Part shown: positions 29,081 to 38,141 of the stretch, one piece after another
Numbering within the stretch: the first letter of the stretch is position 1
How the letters are laid out: each line of letters opens with the position of its first letter
Origin: Acinetobacter sp. ANC 5054
GTDB taxonomy: Bacteria > Pseudomonadota > Gammaproteobacteria > Pseudomonadales > Moraxellaceae
Reading direction: 5' to 3'
NCBI RefSeq assembly: GCF_002135295.1
Contig: NZ_NEGG01000020.1
Location: forward strand, 1 to 55,293
DNA: 55,293 nt
The notes under the pieces: model-generated
Database searches by the model: none
Seen by the model: the letters and a program-made list of their open reading frames with translations, nothing else
What the model was told of the DNA's origin: nothing
Position numbers and translations under genes: made by a program

Positions 29081-30844
29081 ATGCAACAATGGGCCAGGAT
29101 TGCAATTCTAGGGGCCATGTTTGTTGTCGCATATTTGCTCATTTTGGCTTGGCAGAAAGATTATGGAAATGCGGAACAAAAACCTCAGCAAAATGCTGCG
29201 GTTGTATCGCATGAAGTATCTGCTGACTTACCAAATGGCCAGACAGCAACTGCTGCTTCAGATGTGCCACAAGCAAATAATGCTGCTACGCAACAAACAA
29301 CAGATGCCGCTGCACCTGTTAGTCAACAGCTAATTTCAGTACAAACTGACCTCTACCATCTTTGGATCAGTCCAAAAGGTGGCGATATTGTTCGTGTTGA
29401 ATTACTAAACCATGACAAAAATAAAGACAGCGATGAACCGTTCGTGATGCTCGAAAGCGATGCAAAACGTACCTATGTTGCTCAGTCTGGTTTAATTGGT
29501 CTAAATGGTCCAGATAGTAATCCGAAAGGACGTCCAAACTATGAAGTTGAAAAAACATCTTATAGTTTGAATGATGCTAAAGCGGTAAAAGGTCAAGACG
29601 GTCAAACCGTGAAAGTTTTGTCAGTACCAATGGTGTATAAAACTGCAGATGGCGTAGAGGTAATCAAAACCTTTACCTTCACGCAAGGTGAATACCCTGT
29701 AGTGGTGAATCATAAGATCATCAACCGCAGTGCACAAAACTGGCAAGGTCAGATGTTTGGTCAGCTCAAACGCGACAACTCTGAAGACCCTGGTAAATCT
29801 GACCAAGGTATTTTCACTTTAGGTACATTCCTGGGTGGTGCATGGGGTTCGCCTGATGAACATTACAACAAGCTTAAATTTGCCAACTTCAATGACGAAA
29901 AATTGAATGTTGAAGCAACTGGCGGCTGGGTTGCAATGGTTCAGCATTACTTCGTGAGTGCTTGGGTACCTGGTGAAATTAAACTGACTCAAAAAGGTCA
30001 GCCTTTTGCTGCAAAACTTGAATCACGCAAATCGAATGATGATATGAACATCATTGGTTTTACTTCACCTGCGATCAATGTACCAGCAGGTACAGTGGCT
30101 GAAGTGGATGCGACTTTCTACTCAGGTCCAAAAATTCAATCAGAATTGAAAGACTTGGCGGTTGGTTTGAACCAAACTGTGGACTATGGTTGGTTATGGC
30201 CAATCGCGAAATTATTGTTCTTGGGTCTGCAATTTTTCCATGGTTTAGTTGGTAACTGGGGTTGGTCAATTATTCTATTGACGATTCTAGTGAAACTCAT
30301 CCTGTGGCCATTATCGTCGAAGAGCTACCGTTCTATGGCGAAAATGCGTGTGATTGCACCTGAAATGCAACGTATGAAAGAAGAGTTCGGTGAAGACCGT
30401 ATGCGCTTCTCGCAAGAAATGATGGCTTTGTATAAACGTGAACAAGTGAATCCATTATCTGGTTGCTTGCCATTATTACTACAAATGCCGATCTTCCTTG
30501 CATTGTACTGGGTATTGATGGAATCCGTTGAACTACGTCATGCGCCGTGGTTAGGTTGGATTCAAGATTTATCTGCAATGGACCCATGGTTTATTCTCCC
30601 ATTATTAATGGGTGCAACCATGTTCATTCAGCAAATGTTGAACCCACAGCCAGCTGATCCAATGCAGGCGAAAGTGTTCCGCATTATGCCAATCATTTTC
30701 ACTGTATTTATGTTGTTCTTCCCTGCAGGCTTGGTACTGTACTGGATCTGTAACAACAGTATTACGATCCTTCAACAAAGTTTGATCAACAAAGCTGTTG
30801 CAAAAGATCGTGCAAAGCGTGAAGAGGCAGATTCAGTCAACTAA
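29081..30844 (+). CDS. yidC: Membrane protein insertase YidC
   Basis: 587 residues. An N-terminal membrane helix (about 5-22) is followed by an Ala/Gln/Thr-rich linker, a large periplasmic beta domain (about 85-355) and a C-terminal five-helix core (about 370-565). The core includes LLTILVKLILWPLSSKSYRS, with the groove Arg/Lys region, and LSGCLPLLLQMPIFLALYW. This is the Gram-negative long form. It inserts and folds inner-membrane proteins alone or with SecYEG. It ends with a basic tail and is followed by an 11-bp terminator. Confidence 0.98.
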   Translation: MQQWARIAILGAMFVVAYLLILAWQKDYGNAEQKPQQNAAVVSHEVSADLPNGQTATAASDVPQANNAATQQTTDAAAPVSQQLISVQTDLYHLWISPKGGDIVRVELLNHDKNKDSDEPFVMLESDAKRTYVAQSGLIGLNGPDSNPKGRPNYEVEKTSYSLNDAKAVKGQDGQTVKVLSVPMVYKTADGVEVIKTFTFTQGEYPVVVNHKIINRSAQNWQGQMFGQLKRDNSEDPGKSDQGIFTLGTFLGGAWGSPDEHYNKLKFANFNDEKLNVEATGGWVAMVQHYFVSAWVPGEIKLTQKGQPFAAKLESRKSNDDMNIIGFTSPAINVPAGTVAEVDATFYSGPKIQSELKDLAVGLNQTVDYGWLWPIAKLLFLGLQFFHGLVGNWGWSIILLTILVKLILWPLSSKSYRSMAKMRVIAPEMQRMKEEFGEDRMRFSQEMMALYKREQVNPLSGCLPLLLQMPIFLALYWVLMESVELRHAPWLGWIQDLSAMDPWFILPLLMGATMFIQQMLNPQPADPMQAKVFRIMPIIFTVFMLFFPAGLVLYWICNNSITILQQSLINKAVAKDRAKREEADSVN

Positions 30845-30866
30845 GTCTTGCTGACTAGCTGAATCG

Positions 30867-30901
30867 ATCCGCTTAAGATGATATTCTTAAGCGGATTTTT
30901 T
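30867..30901 (+). terminator. Terminator of the rpmH-yidC cluster
   Basis: ATCCGCTTAAG and CTTAAGCGGAT pair perfectly over 11 bp, followed by six T. Confidence 0.92.
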
Positions 30902-30927
30902 ATTGCCAAAATTTTGAGAATTGCATC

Positions 30928-32292
30928 ATGACCCAGCCACTACATCTGACCACTATTGCTGCTATTGCAACACCGCCGGGTCGTGGCGGGGTTGGGGTGA
31001 TCCGTTTGTCTGGTCCAAAGTCTTATGCCATTGCGGAAGCTTTAACCCAACAGTCATTGCCACAAGCGCGGTTTGCCGGTTTTCGTAAATTCCACGATGC
31101 TGCTGGCGAAATTATGGATGAGGGTTTGGTGCTATGCTTCCCTAACCCACATTCATTTACGGGTGAAGATGTGGTGGAATTGCAAGGTCATGGTGGCCCT
31201 GTCATTCAAAATGCGTTATTGGCGCGTTTACTTGAATTGGGTGCGACTGCGGCCAAAGCAGGTGAATTTTCTATGCGTGCTTTTGAAAATGGCAAGATGG
31301 ATTTGGTGCAAGCGGAAGCGATTGCTGACCTGATTGATGCTACTTCGCAAGCTGCCGCACGTTCTGCAGTACGTTCACTACAAGGCGCATTTTCCACCAA
31401 AGTCAATACGGTGCTTGAGCAACTGATTCACTTACGCTTGCATGTGGAAGCTGCGATTGATTTTCCAGAAGAAGAAATCGACTTTTTGGCAGATGGTAAA
31501 ATTTTAGGTTTATTGGATGATGTCGCAAGTTCAGTGACGGCCGTTCAACAATCGGCACGCCAAGGTCAGTTATTACGTGAAGGTTTGCAGGTGGTGATTG
31601 CAGGTAAGCCAAATGCAGGTAAATCCTCTTTGTTGAATGCGCTTGCTGGGATTGATCGTGCCATCGTGACGGATATTGCCGGAACCACACGCGATGTATT
31701 ACATGAAAAAATTAGCTTAAATGGCTTGCCCATTACGTTGACTGATACCGCAGGCTTACGTGAAACAGGTGATATTGTTGAAAAAGAAGGGATTCGCCGT
31801 GCAATACAAGAAATTGAGCAGGCTGATTTATTGCTGTTGGTGTATGACTTAAGCCAAGGTGATGATCCACTACAATTGGCGCAAGCGTATTTTGCAGAAC
31901 ATATTGAACCGAAGCGCTTAATGTTGATTGGGAATAAATGTGATTTGACCCATTCAATTGCGGAAATCAGTGATTTTCAAGGTTTTCGCCATATTACCGT
32001 CTCTGCCAAACAAGAAACTGGCGTTCAATCGCTCATAGATGCGATTACAGCGCATGCAGGCTTCCAACCAGAAGAAGATACATTTATTGCACGTACGCGC
32101 CATTTAGATGCAATGAAACGCACTCAGCACTATCTTGCTGAAGCACGTGAACAGTTGGTGGTGTATAACGCAGGTGAGTTAGTCGCAGAGTCATTGCGTT
32201 TAGCGCAAAATGCCTTGGGTGAAATTACCGGTGACTTTAGTGCGGATGATTTACTCGGCAAGATTTTTGGATCGTTTTGTATTGGAAAATAA
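30928..32292 (+). CDS. mnmE: tRNA uridine-5-carboxymethylaminomethyl modification GTPase MnmE
   Basis: 454 residues. The N-terminal tetrahydrofolate-binding domain (TIAAIATPPGRGGVGVIRLS) is followed by a helical domain with an inserted Ras-like G domain: G1 GKPNAGKS (226-233), G3 DTAG (273-276), G4 NKCD (336-339). The C-terminal catalytic CIGK (Cys451) is present. With MnmG it modifies the wobble uridine of several tRNAs. MnmG, RsmG and ParAB, often nearby in other genomes, are absent here. Confidence 0.98.
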   Translation: MTQPLHLTTIAAIATPPGRGGVGVIRLSGPKSYAIAEALTQQSLPQARFAGFRKFHDAAGEIMDEGLVLCFPNPHSFTGEDVVELQGHGGPVIQNALLARLLELGATAAKAGEFSMRAFENGKMDLVQAEAIADLIDATSQAAARSAVRSLQGAFSTKVNTVLEQLIHLRLHVEAAIDFPEEEIDFLADGKILGLLDDVASSVTAVQQSARQGQLLREGLQVVIAGKPNAGKSSLLNALAGIDRAIVTDIAGTTRDVLHEKISLNGLPITLTDTAGLRETGDIVEKEGIRRAIQEIEQADLLLLVYDLSQGDDPLQLAQAYFAEHIEPKRLMLIGNKCDLTHSIAEISDFQGFRHITVSAKQETGVQSLIDAITAHAGFQPEEDTFIARTRHLDAMKRTQHYLAEAREQLVVYNAGELVAESLRLAQNALGEITGDFSADDLLGKIFGSFCIGK

Positions 32293-32336
32293 TTAAACGA
32301 TTTAGCCCTGAAGTTCATTAATTGATGAATCCATCC

Positions 32337-32370
32337 AAAGCACGATGTTCGAAAATATCGTGCTTTTTTT
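32337..32370 (+). terminator. Terminator of mnmE
   Basis: AAAGCACGAT and ATCGTGCTTT pair (10 bp, 10-base loop), followed by T-run; also A-run on the left. Confidence 0.87.
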
Positions 32371-32378
32371 GAAACGCT

Positions 32379-33557
32379 TTAGCGTGGATTCGAACCAAAA
32401 ATGATTTTAAAGATCGATCTCAGCACATCTTTTATTTTCATCCCATAAAAAGGATTGATTGCTGCTCGTTTCGATGCTGCCTCAACTTTGACTTTGAGTG
32501 TTGCATAGTCTGGAAAATGCTGTTGTAGAGAGGATTTTTCGACAGCCGACAAAATATCAATTAAAAAAGCGCGATTGATTTTTGAACTTAATGGAATGGA
32601 TTGATACCACTTTTCCCCAAAATGCTGGTCTAAAAAAATATCTGGAATTTCGGGGCTAGTGGCATAAAACATAGCTTTGGTGCGCATACATTTGCTGCAT
32701 TTACCACAATTTTTAGGTCGAGCTGTATAATCCACACAGATCGATAGGGTTTGTAAATCTAAGTTAGATTGGCTTAAAAATGCGGTTTTTTGTGATCGAG
32801 TGACATCATCGTCGAGCGTAATTAACTTTGCTGATCTGTTTTTCATCAACCGATTGGATGCTGTATTTGAGCCATAGGGATGAACAAACAATTGTTGATC
32901 TAAACGATAATCGGCTGAAATTCGGTATTGCTGGTAATCTTCAAAAATTGAAGCACAGGAAAACAGCGAAAATATATGCGTGACATGTGACCCTTTTGGA
33001 TTACAGCCATATTTACTGTATAGCGCATAGGCATTGGTTTTCACGACGTGACTTTGTTTAAAAACCTGCGCTCTAAAGCGATGTGTCTGTTCCATTAAGG
33101 CATGAAATTTTTCATGGTCATCAAATTTATAATCCATGCCATGCACAGTTAGACAATCAGAATCTTGCCCATTTTCGAGAAAAGCTTTGTATGAACTATA
33201 GGTAGAATCGATCCCACCACTAAAAAAGGTTAAATTTTTAGCTTGTTGGTTTGTAGGTGGCGCTTGGATGATTGATGAAGCATTTAGCATGACGGGTTGA
33301 TATAAATCAGGTAACCAAGCAGTCCAGACCGCTGCAACTTCACGTGCAGAATGGATGGTTTGTATTGAAATTGGACCCTCTACATGCAGCGAGATGCCTA
33401 AGCGCATAGCAATTGGTAAAAAGCCCCAAACAATAAAATCGTAGGTTTCTAAATGCGGTAAAGATTCAAAAGGTAAAATATAGTGAATATCTCCGTATTC
33501 GCTAGAGGCAATGATTTCATTTTCTGTGGTGTTAATTTGACATTGAATTTTTAGCAT
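32379..33557 (-). CDS. QueC-like PP-loop ATPase with N-terminal extension
   Basis: 392 residues. The PP-loop SGGIDS (113-118) binds ATP, and a zinc-ribbon-like set Cys274, Cys284, Cys287, Cys290 (NCGKCSKCMRTKAMF) closely resembles the end of QueC, the 7-cyano-7-deazaguanine synthase. QueC itself is about 220-240 residues. This protein has an extra N-terminal domain of about 105 residues and a C-terminal extension of about 95, and it lacks que neighbours. It probably performs an ATP-dependent amidation or nitrile-type reaction on an unknown carboxylate or protein. It is a single gene between mnmE and an MFS gene. Confidence 0.7.
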   Translation of the reverse strand: MLKIQCQINTTENEIIASSEYGDIHYILPFESLPHLETYDFIVWGFLPIAMRLGISLHVEGPISIQTIHSAREVAAVWTAWLPDLYQPVMLNASSIIQAPPTNQQAKNLTFFSGGIDSTYSSYKAFLENGQDSDCLTVHGMDYKFDDHEKFHALMEQTHRFRAQVFKQSHVVKTNAYALYSKYGCNPKGSHVTHIFSLFSCASIFEDYQQYRISADYRLDQQLFVHPYGSNTASNRLMKNRSAKLITLDDDVTRSQKTAFLSQSNLDLQTLSICVDYTARPKNCGKCSKCMRTKAMFYATSPEIPDIFLDQHFGEKWYQSIPLSSKINRAFLIDILSAVEKSSLQQHFPDYATLKVKVEAASKRAAINPFYGMKIKDVLRSIFKIIFGSNPR

Positions 33558-33684
33558 TTTTTAAAATTATGAATTTATTTAATCAAGATATTAATGTGTT
33601 TTTCTTTACTTTTATATGTTTTTTTAATTGGTTTAGCATTCAAGAAGTACCTAATACAAGATACATCTTGAACAAGAAAAGTGG

Positions 33685-34860
33685 TTAATTTGATTTCAGA
33701 CTGCGCTGCCATAACAACAGGATTAAACACAGCATACCGACGCCAATACAAAAGCCCAGTACTCCTGTGATTAAACCAAAATGGTCAGATAAATAACCAG
33801 CAGCAATAATCGGAATAATCGTACCCAAATAACCAATAAATAAGTAGGTTGAAATGACCGCAGCACGATTTTGGATATTAGTCATTTTATGCACTAAGCC
33901 AAATGCGCCGAGTAAGCCTAAACCATGTCCTACACCGACCAAGACATCACTTATAAAAAATAAGATGCTCCAATGTTGGGTCATACATAAGGCAAGTAAA
34001 ACATAACTGATCATCAAAACGATTAGACCCGCATTGACACAAGTGCTGGGATTGACTGATTTGGCGATAAACTGGACCAAGGCAGATACCAGTAAAATAC
34101 TGGCAATGGCAGTACCACTGACCAAAGGCCCATGCCATGGAATAGCGTCTTTTACAAAGGAAGGCGCTAAAGAGGCAAATAAGCTGAAGGAACCAAATGC
34201 GCAAAATGCGGTTAGCCCTGCAATAAAAAATTGCGAGCGGAATTGTGGTTCAGGTACTTCTAAATGCGGTGCAACTGAAAATGGCTGTGTTTGAAATGAC
34301 GGGCTGCGAATGAAAAATAAACCAATCAAACATGCAAAGCCGCCAATAATCACAGGGATATACGGTGTGACCAATGGCTGTGCTGAAAATTGTGCAATGA
34401 CCCCACCTATAAATGGCCCAAGACCAAAGCCAATGACGGTAATGATAGAGCTGAGCTGCGGCGCATTTTGCTTATGGCTCTCTGGAATGGTATAGACCAA
34501 ACCTAGCATCGCTGAGGTGCTAATAAGCCCTGAAGCAATACCAATAATAAAGCGCCCGAATGACAACCATAGTGCATTAGAGGCAAACACCGATAAGCTC
34601 AGGCCAGCAATAATACAGCCCATGCCGATTTGCAGCGTTCTTAAAAAACCGAAACTATTACTGGTACGTCCTAGAAATAAAAGTGTGGCCAAACAGCCAA
34701 ACATATAGGCGACAAATATATAGGTGATATGACTGGGCAACAGTCCCCAGAGCTGTTGGTAAATGGGGTACAGTGGACTTGCCAGCGCTGTACCTATGGT
34801 GCCCATACAGAGCGCAAGGCTGACCATAATAAAGGGTCGCCAAGATGGAGAAGTGGTCAT
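33685..34860 (-). CDS. MFS transporter, drug/metabolite efflux type
   Basis: 391 residues with about 12 membrane helices and short loops. The MFS motif after helix 2 (FLGRTSNSFGFLRTLQIG) and the motif in helix 4-5 (GRFIIGIASG) are visible. A motif C-like glycine pattern (VIGFGLGPFIGG, about 142-153) suggests an antiporter. It is a single gene with a weak ribosome-binding site. The substrate cannot be deduced. The next gene upstream is a metal regulator divergently arranged with an efflux pump, but no operator was seen linking them. Confidence 0.85.
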   Translation of the reverse strand: MTTSPSWRPFIMVSLALCMGTIGTALASPLYPIYQQLWGLLPSHITYIFVAYMFGCLATLLFLGRTSNSFGFLRTLQIGMGCIIAGLSLSVFASNALWLSFGRFIIGIASGLISTSAMLGLVYTIPESHKQNAPQLSSIITVIGFGLGPFIGGVIAQFSAQPLVTPYIPVIIGGFACLIGLFFIRSPSFQTQPFSVAPHLEVPEPQFRSQFFIAGLTAFCAFGSFSLFASLAPSFVKDAIPWHGPLVSGTAIASILLVSALVQFIAKSVNPSTCVNAGLIVLMISYVLLALCMTQHWSILFFISDVLVGVGHGLGLLGAFGLVHKMTNIQNRAAVISTYLFIGYLGTIIPIIAAGYLSDHFGLITGVLGFCIGVGMLCLILLLWQRSLKSN

Positions 34861-34975
34861 TTTAAAGTCGCTTAGATACAGAAAAATTGATGTAAATTTT
34901 TCTGTATATGAGGAATAAGGTGAAGAATGCAGTGTAATGCTGAATGGATTAAAAGGGCAAATTTAAGTTGTAACT

Positions 34976-35245
34976 TTAGCCATAGCGTTTTAGCAGCTTC
35001 ACAAATTCAGCCAGTTCGGCTTCATTGACTTCTGTACCTTCAGGTAAAACATGATGACGTAAATGTGCTTCGATTAATTCATTCATCAGGCCATTTACAG
35101 CGCCTTTAATCGCAGCCACCTGTTGTAAAACCTCTATACAGCCTGCTTCGGGCAGTTGCAACGCATGTTCAACCGCATTGACTTGACCTTGTAGGCGCTT
35201 AACCCGATTCAGAATTTTTTTGTCTTGATGCAAATGACTCAACAC
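34976..35245 (-). CDS. dmeR: RcnR/CsoR-family Ni/Co-responsive repressor (DmeR-like)
   Basis: 89 residues, all-helical DUF156 fold. The metal ligands of RcnR (His3, Cys35, His60, His64) are all present here with an offset of one: His4, Cys36, His61 and His65. FrmR keeps only the Cys and first His, so a nickel/cobalt sensor is more likely than a formaldehyde sensor. It is divergent from a cation-diffusion-facilitator gene with the operator between them, matching the DmeR-DmeF arrangement. Metal binding should release the operator. High confidence for family, good for metal class. Confidence 0.85.
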   Translation of the reverse strand: MLSHLHQDKKILNRVKRLQGQVNAVEHALQLPEAGCIEVLQQVAAIKGAVNGLMNELIEAHLRHHVLPEGTEVNEAELAEFVKLLKRYG

Positions 35246-35263
35246 TTTCTCCCTAAATTAAAT

Positions 35264-35280
35264 ATACTATGGGGGAGTAT
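35264..35280. promoter_or_regulatory. Operator for the RcnR-type repressor
   Basis: ATACTATGGGGGAGTAT: TACT and AGTA flank a G-tract, the signature of RcnR-family operators (TACT-Gn-AGTA). It lies between dmeR and dmeF and overlaps an in-frame ATG at 35269, which is therefore unlikely to be the dmeF start. Confidence 0.82.
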
Positions 35281-35298
35281 ATTAAAACACACAACTTT

Positions 35299-36270
35299 AT
35301 GAAAACTTCCCCATCCATCCGAATTCATCATCACCAATTTGATGAAGGTAATCCACTGGCACAAAAACGTATTTTACTGGCGACTATTTTAACTGCAGTG
35401 ATGATGTTGTTAGAAGTCATCGGCGGATGGATTTTTAACTCCATGGCTTTATTGGCAGATGGCTGGCATATGAGTTCGCATATGTTGGCATTGGGTCTAG
35501 CCTATTTTGCCTATCGCGCTGCGCGGCACTATGCACAAGATACACGCTTTAGTTTTGGCACATGGAAAATAGAAATCCTTGCGGGATACAGCAGTGCGAT
35601 TTTATTGATGGTGGTGGCTATTTTTATGGCTTTTCACTCAGTTGAACGCTTATTTAACCCCGTGCAAATTCACTACAATGAAGCCATCCCAATTGCGATT
35701 TTAGGTCTGGTGGTGAACTTGATTTGTGCATGGTTGTTGCACGATGACCATCACCATCACCATCACCATCACCATCACCATCATCATCACCATCACCATC
35801 ATGAGCAGGCACACGATCATTCTCCCCATGAACACCATCATGACTTAAATCAAAAAGCAGCCTTTATGCATGTAGTGGCTGACGCAGTCACTTCCGTATT
35901 GGCGATTGTGGCACTCATTGCTGGAAAATGGATGGGTTGGAGCTTTCTCGATGCACTACTCGGCATAGTGGGTGCTGTCCTTGTTGCTAAATGGGCAATT
36001 GGGTTAATGAAAGAAACGGGGCAAACATTGTTAGATGCTGAAATGGATCATCCCGTGGTTGTCGAGATCCGTGAGGTTTTGGACGAATTAAACCCTCCAG
36101 TTGAGATTACAGATTTACATGTGTGGAAAGTCGGTAAAGGTCAGTTTTCCTGTATTGTAGCGTTGGAAACGACCAATCATTTAACGGCAGATCAAGTCCG
36201 CGAAGCCCTGTCAATCCATGAAGAAATTGTCCATGTTTCGGTTGAAATTAATCGTCCGAATGTTGCTTAA
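35299..36270 (+). CDS. dmeF: Cation diffusion facilitator, Co(II)/Ni(II) efflux pump (DmeF-like)
   Basis: 323 residues from the ATG at 35299, chosen because the upstream ATG lies inside the operator. It has six membrane helices; helix 2 carries HMSSH (the CDF site around ADGWHMSSH) and helix 5 its partner HVVADAVTS. Between helices 4 and 5 is a metal-binding loop with 18 consecutive His followed by a His/Asp-rich tail. The C-terminal cytoplasmic domain contains VEITDLHVWKVGKG. CDF proteins exchange metal for protons across the inner membrane; the His loop and DmeR neighbour point to cobalt/nickel. Confidence 0.88.
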   Translation: MKTSPSIRIHHHQFDEGNPLAQKRILLATILTAVMMLLEVIGGWIFNSMALLADGWHMSSHMLALGLAYFAYRAARHYAQDTRFSFGTWKIEILAGYSSAILLMVVAIFMAFHSVERLFNPVQIHYNEAIPIAILGLVVNLICAWLLHDDHHHHHHHHHHHHHHHHHHEQAHDHSPHEHHHDLNQKAAFMHVVADAVTSVLAIVALIAGKWMGWSFLDALLGIVGAVLVAKWAIGLMKETGQTLLDAEMDHPVVVEIREVLDELNPPVEITDLHVWKVGKGQFSCIVALETTNHLTADQVREALSIHEEIVHVSVEINRPNVA

Positions 36271-36272
36271 AA

Positions 36273-36288
36273 TGTTCCACGTGAAACC
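36273..36288. promoter_or_regulatory. parS-like site downstream of dmeF
   Basis: TGTTCCACGTGAAACC matches the classical parS sequence TGTTCCACGTGAAACA in 15 of 16 bases. It starts two bases after the dmeF stop codon, about 8.5 kb from the origin. Confidence 0.82.
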
Positions 36289-36384
36289 GCATGTATTTTT
36301 TGCGTAATGAACTGAAAAAAGCCCATGACTTTTGCTTAATTCAACTTAGAATGGCAAAAGTTTGATTTCAATTGAGTTCTATCT

Positions 36385-37086
36385 ATGCTGAAACACCTAT
36401 GTGCAGCAATCATGACGGTATCAGTATCGACAGTGGCGCTGGCAGATGCCGCTTCTGTGCAAAAGCTTTTATCGCAAAAACATCCCAGCTTAAAAATCGA
36501 CAATATTCAAAGTACGGAAATGACGGGAGTCTACAGTGGATTTGTTGAAGACCAAGTGGTGTATGTGAGTGAAAATGCGGATTATATCCTTGCAGGTTCG
36601 ATGATTCGCTTAAAAGATCAGAAAAATCTGACCAAACAATTGGTCATGAATCAGCATAAAACTGAATGGAATAAGCTACCCTTTCAAGATGCAATTAAAA
36701 CTGTGCGGGGGAATGGAAAACGCCAGATCGCGATCTTTTCTGACCCAAATTGCCCATATTGCAAGAAACTTGAAGTAGAACTGGCAAAGCTCAATGACCT
36801 GACAATTTACACCTTTGTCACGGCTTTAAAGCCGCAATCAATCGCGCCGTCAAAACAGATATTTTGCGAAGCCAGTCCTACCTTGGCTTGGAATAATCTA
36901 ATCAATAAAGGCATTGCACCGAAAAGTAGTAAAAGCTGTGAAAATCCAATCGAACGCAATATCAAACTGGCGAAAAGTTTAAAACTCAGTGGGACCCCAG
37001 GCATTGTCTTTTCCAATGGCTCGGTACTTACAGGTGCCTACCCTGCTGAAGAATTGGAATCCATTTTAAAAGAAATTGCGCAATGA
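36385..37086 (+). CDS. dsbC: Periplasmic thiol:disulfide interchange protein DsbC
   Basis: 233 residues with a signal peptide (cleaved near residue 20, ALADA). An N-terminal dimerisation domain is followed by a thioredoxin domain with the active site CPYC (Cys123-Cys126, in DPNCPYCKK) and cis-Pro loop SGTPGIVF (about 206-213). A second Cys pair (IFC, KSC) is present as in E. coli DsbC. It isomerises wrong disulfides in the periplasm and is kept reduced by DsbD. Single gene with its own terminator. Confidence 0.94.
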   Translation: MLKHLCAAIMTVSVSTVALADAASVQKLLSQKHPSLKIDNIQSTEMTGVYSGFVEDQVVYVSENADYILAGSMIRLKDQKNLTKQLVMNQHKTEWNKLPFQDAIKTVRGNGKRQIAIFSDPNCPYCKKLEVELAKLNDLTIYTFVTALKPQSIAPSKQIFCEASPTLAWNNLINKGIAPKSSKSCENPIERNIKLAKSLKLSGTPGIVFSNGSVLTGAYPAEELESILKEIAQ

Positions 37087-37117
37087 TTATCTGCTAGAAA
37101 TCGCTGGATTGAAGTAA

Positions 37118-37148
37118 AAAAATACCCGTCTTGGACGGGTATTTTTTA
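37118..37148. terminator. Bidirectional terminator between dsbC and the GlsB-type gene
   Basis: ATACCCGTC-TTG-GACGGGTAT with A-run left and six T right; serves both convergent genes. Confidence 0.92.
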
Positions 37149-37151
37149 TTT

Positions 37152-37409
37152 TTAAGCTCTGGATTTTTTGGTAACCAAATTGTAGATAAACAAAATAATA
37201 ATGGCACCAATCACTGAGGCAATGAAACCTGCGACCGAGTTTTCACCATATAGACCGAGTAGGCGTCCGCCATAGGTCGCGAGCAAGGAACCTGCGATCC
37301 CCAAAACAGTGGTCATGATGAAACCTGCTTTGTCATCTCCAGGATGGATTGCGCGTGCAATCAAACCAGCAATAAAACCAACAACAATCGCAACAATGAG
37401 TGACCACAT
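37152..37409 (-). CDS. GlsB/YeaQ/YmgE-family small membrane stress protein
   Basis: 85 residues, three membrane helices. The start MWSLIVAIVVGFIAGLIARA, the loop PGDDKAGFIMTTVLGIAGS and the glycine-rich remainder match the transglycosylase-associated protein family. Despite that name no enzyme activity is established; members are often stress induced. It has an AGGAG ribosome-binding site and ends at the dsbC terminator. Confidence 0.92.
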   Translation of the reverse strand: MWSLIVAIVVGFIAGLIARAIHPGDDKAGFIMTTVLGIAGSLLATYGGRLLGLYGENSVAGFIASVIGAIIILFIYNLVTKKSRA

Positions 37410-37544
37410 AGTAAATCTCCTTTTGTTATCATGTATTTGTTTTTTACGACTTCATATTCTATAGTCCATCAAAATCAAAGAGATCAATAGTCGTAACATG
37501 ATAAAAACTGTTGTTTTTTTGTTCAAATTGAAAATTTTAAAAAT

Positions 37545-37570
37545 AAAAAAAGTGGCCTTCGGCCACTCCT
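37545..37570 (-). terminator. Terminator of hpt
   Basis: AGTGGCC-TTC-GGCCACT followed on the minus strand by seven T, about 20 bases after the hpt stop codon. Confidence 0.9.
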
Positions 37571-37586
37571 TCTGCATGAAACTGAC

Positions 37587-38114
37587 TTAAAGGCCAATTT
37601 CACCAATAAATGGGATATGACGATATTTTTGGTCATAGTCCAGACCATAGCCAACAATAAATTTGTCTTCAACTTCGAAGCCCAAAAATTTAACGTCAAG
37701 TTCAATTTCACGACGAGACGGTTTGCTGACCAAAGTACATAACTCGATTGAATTTGGGTTACGTGTTTTTAAAATCTCTAACACTTTGCTTAAGGTATTA
37801 CCTGAGTCAATAATATCTTCTACCACCAGCACGTCTTTATCGTTGATGTCACCATCTAGGTCTTTCAAGATTTTTACATCACGTGTAGACACTGTGCCAC
37901 CGCCATAGCTTGATACGGTCATGAAGTCTAATTCGTGTGGTTTTGTAATTGCACGGCATAAGTCAGCCATAAAGATGACTGAACCGCGTAATAGACCAAT
38001 AAGGACAAGTTCTTTGTCGCTGTTGGCATAGTGTGCGTCAATTTTGGCGCCAAGCTCTTTCACTTTAGCTTGAATTTCTTCAGTGGAAATCAATACGCTC
38101 ATTTGAACAGACAT
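37587..38114 (-). CDS. hpt: Hypoxanthine phosphoribosyltransferase
   Basis: 175 residues from the ATG at 38114, with AGG 13 bases upstream; the reading frame is open further (to 38216) but that stretch contains a terminator hairpin and is not protein-like. The PRPP-binding motif VLVVEDIIDSGNTLS (about 95-109) and the C-terminal DEKF-type loop VEDKFIVGYGLDYDQKYRHIP are classical. It converts hypoxanthine (and guanine) to IMP/GMP. It follows guaD on the same strand, and together they salvage purines. Confidence 0.95.
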   Translation of the reverse strand: MSVQMSVLISTEEIQAKVKELGAKIDAHYANSDKELVLIGLLRGSVIFMADLCRAITKPHELDFMTVSSYGGGTVSTRDVKILKDLDGDINDKDVLVVEDIIDSGNTLSKVLEILKTRNPNSIELCTLVSKPSRREIELDVKFLGFEVEDKFIVGYGLDYDQKYRHIPFIGEIGL

Positions 38115-38141
38115 GGGTAGATACCTAAAAAAGCAAATCAA

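Noticed and set aside
32379..33557. QueC-like gene as part of a known anti-phage system
   Set aside because: The partner genes of such systems are missing; neighbours are mnmE and an MFS transporter.
35752..35805. Poly-histidine tract as a vector-derived His tag
   Set aside because: It lies inside the normal metal loop of a complete CDF protein, with mixed CAT/CAC codons and native flanks.
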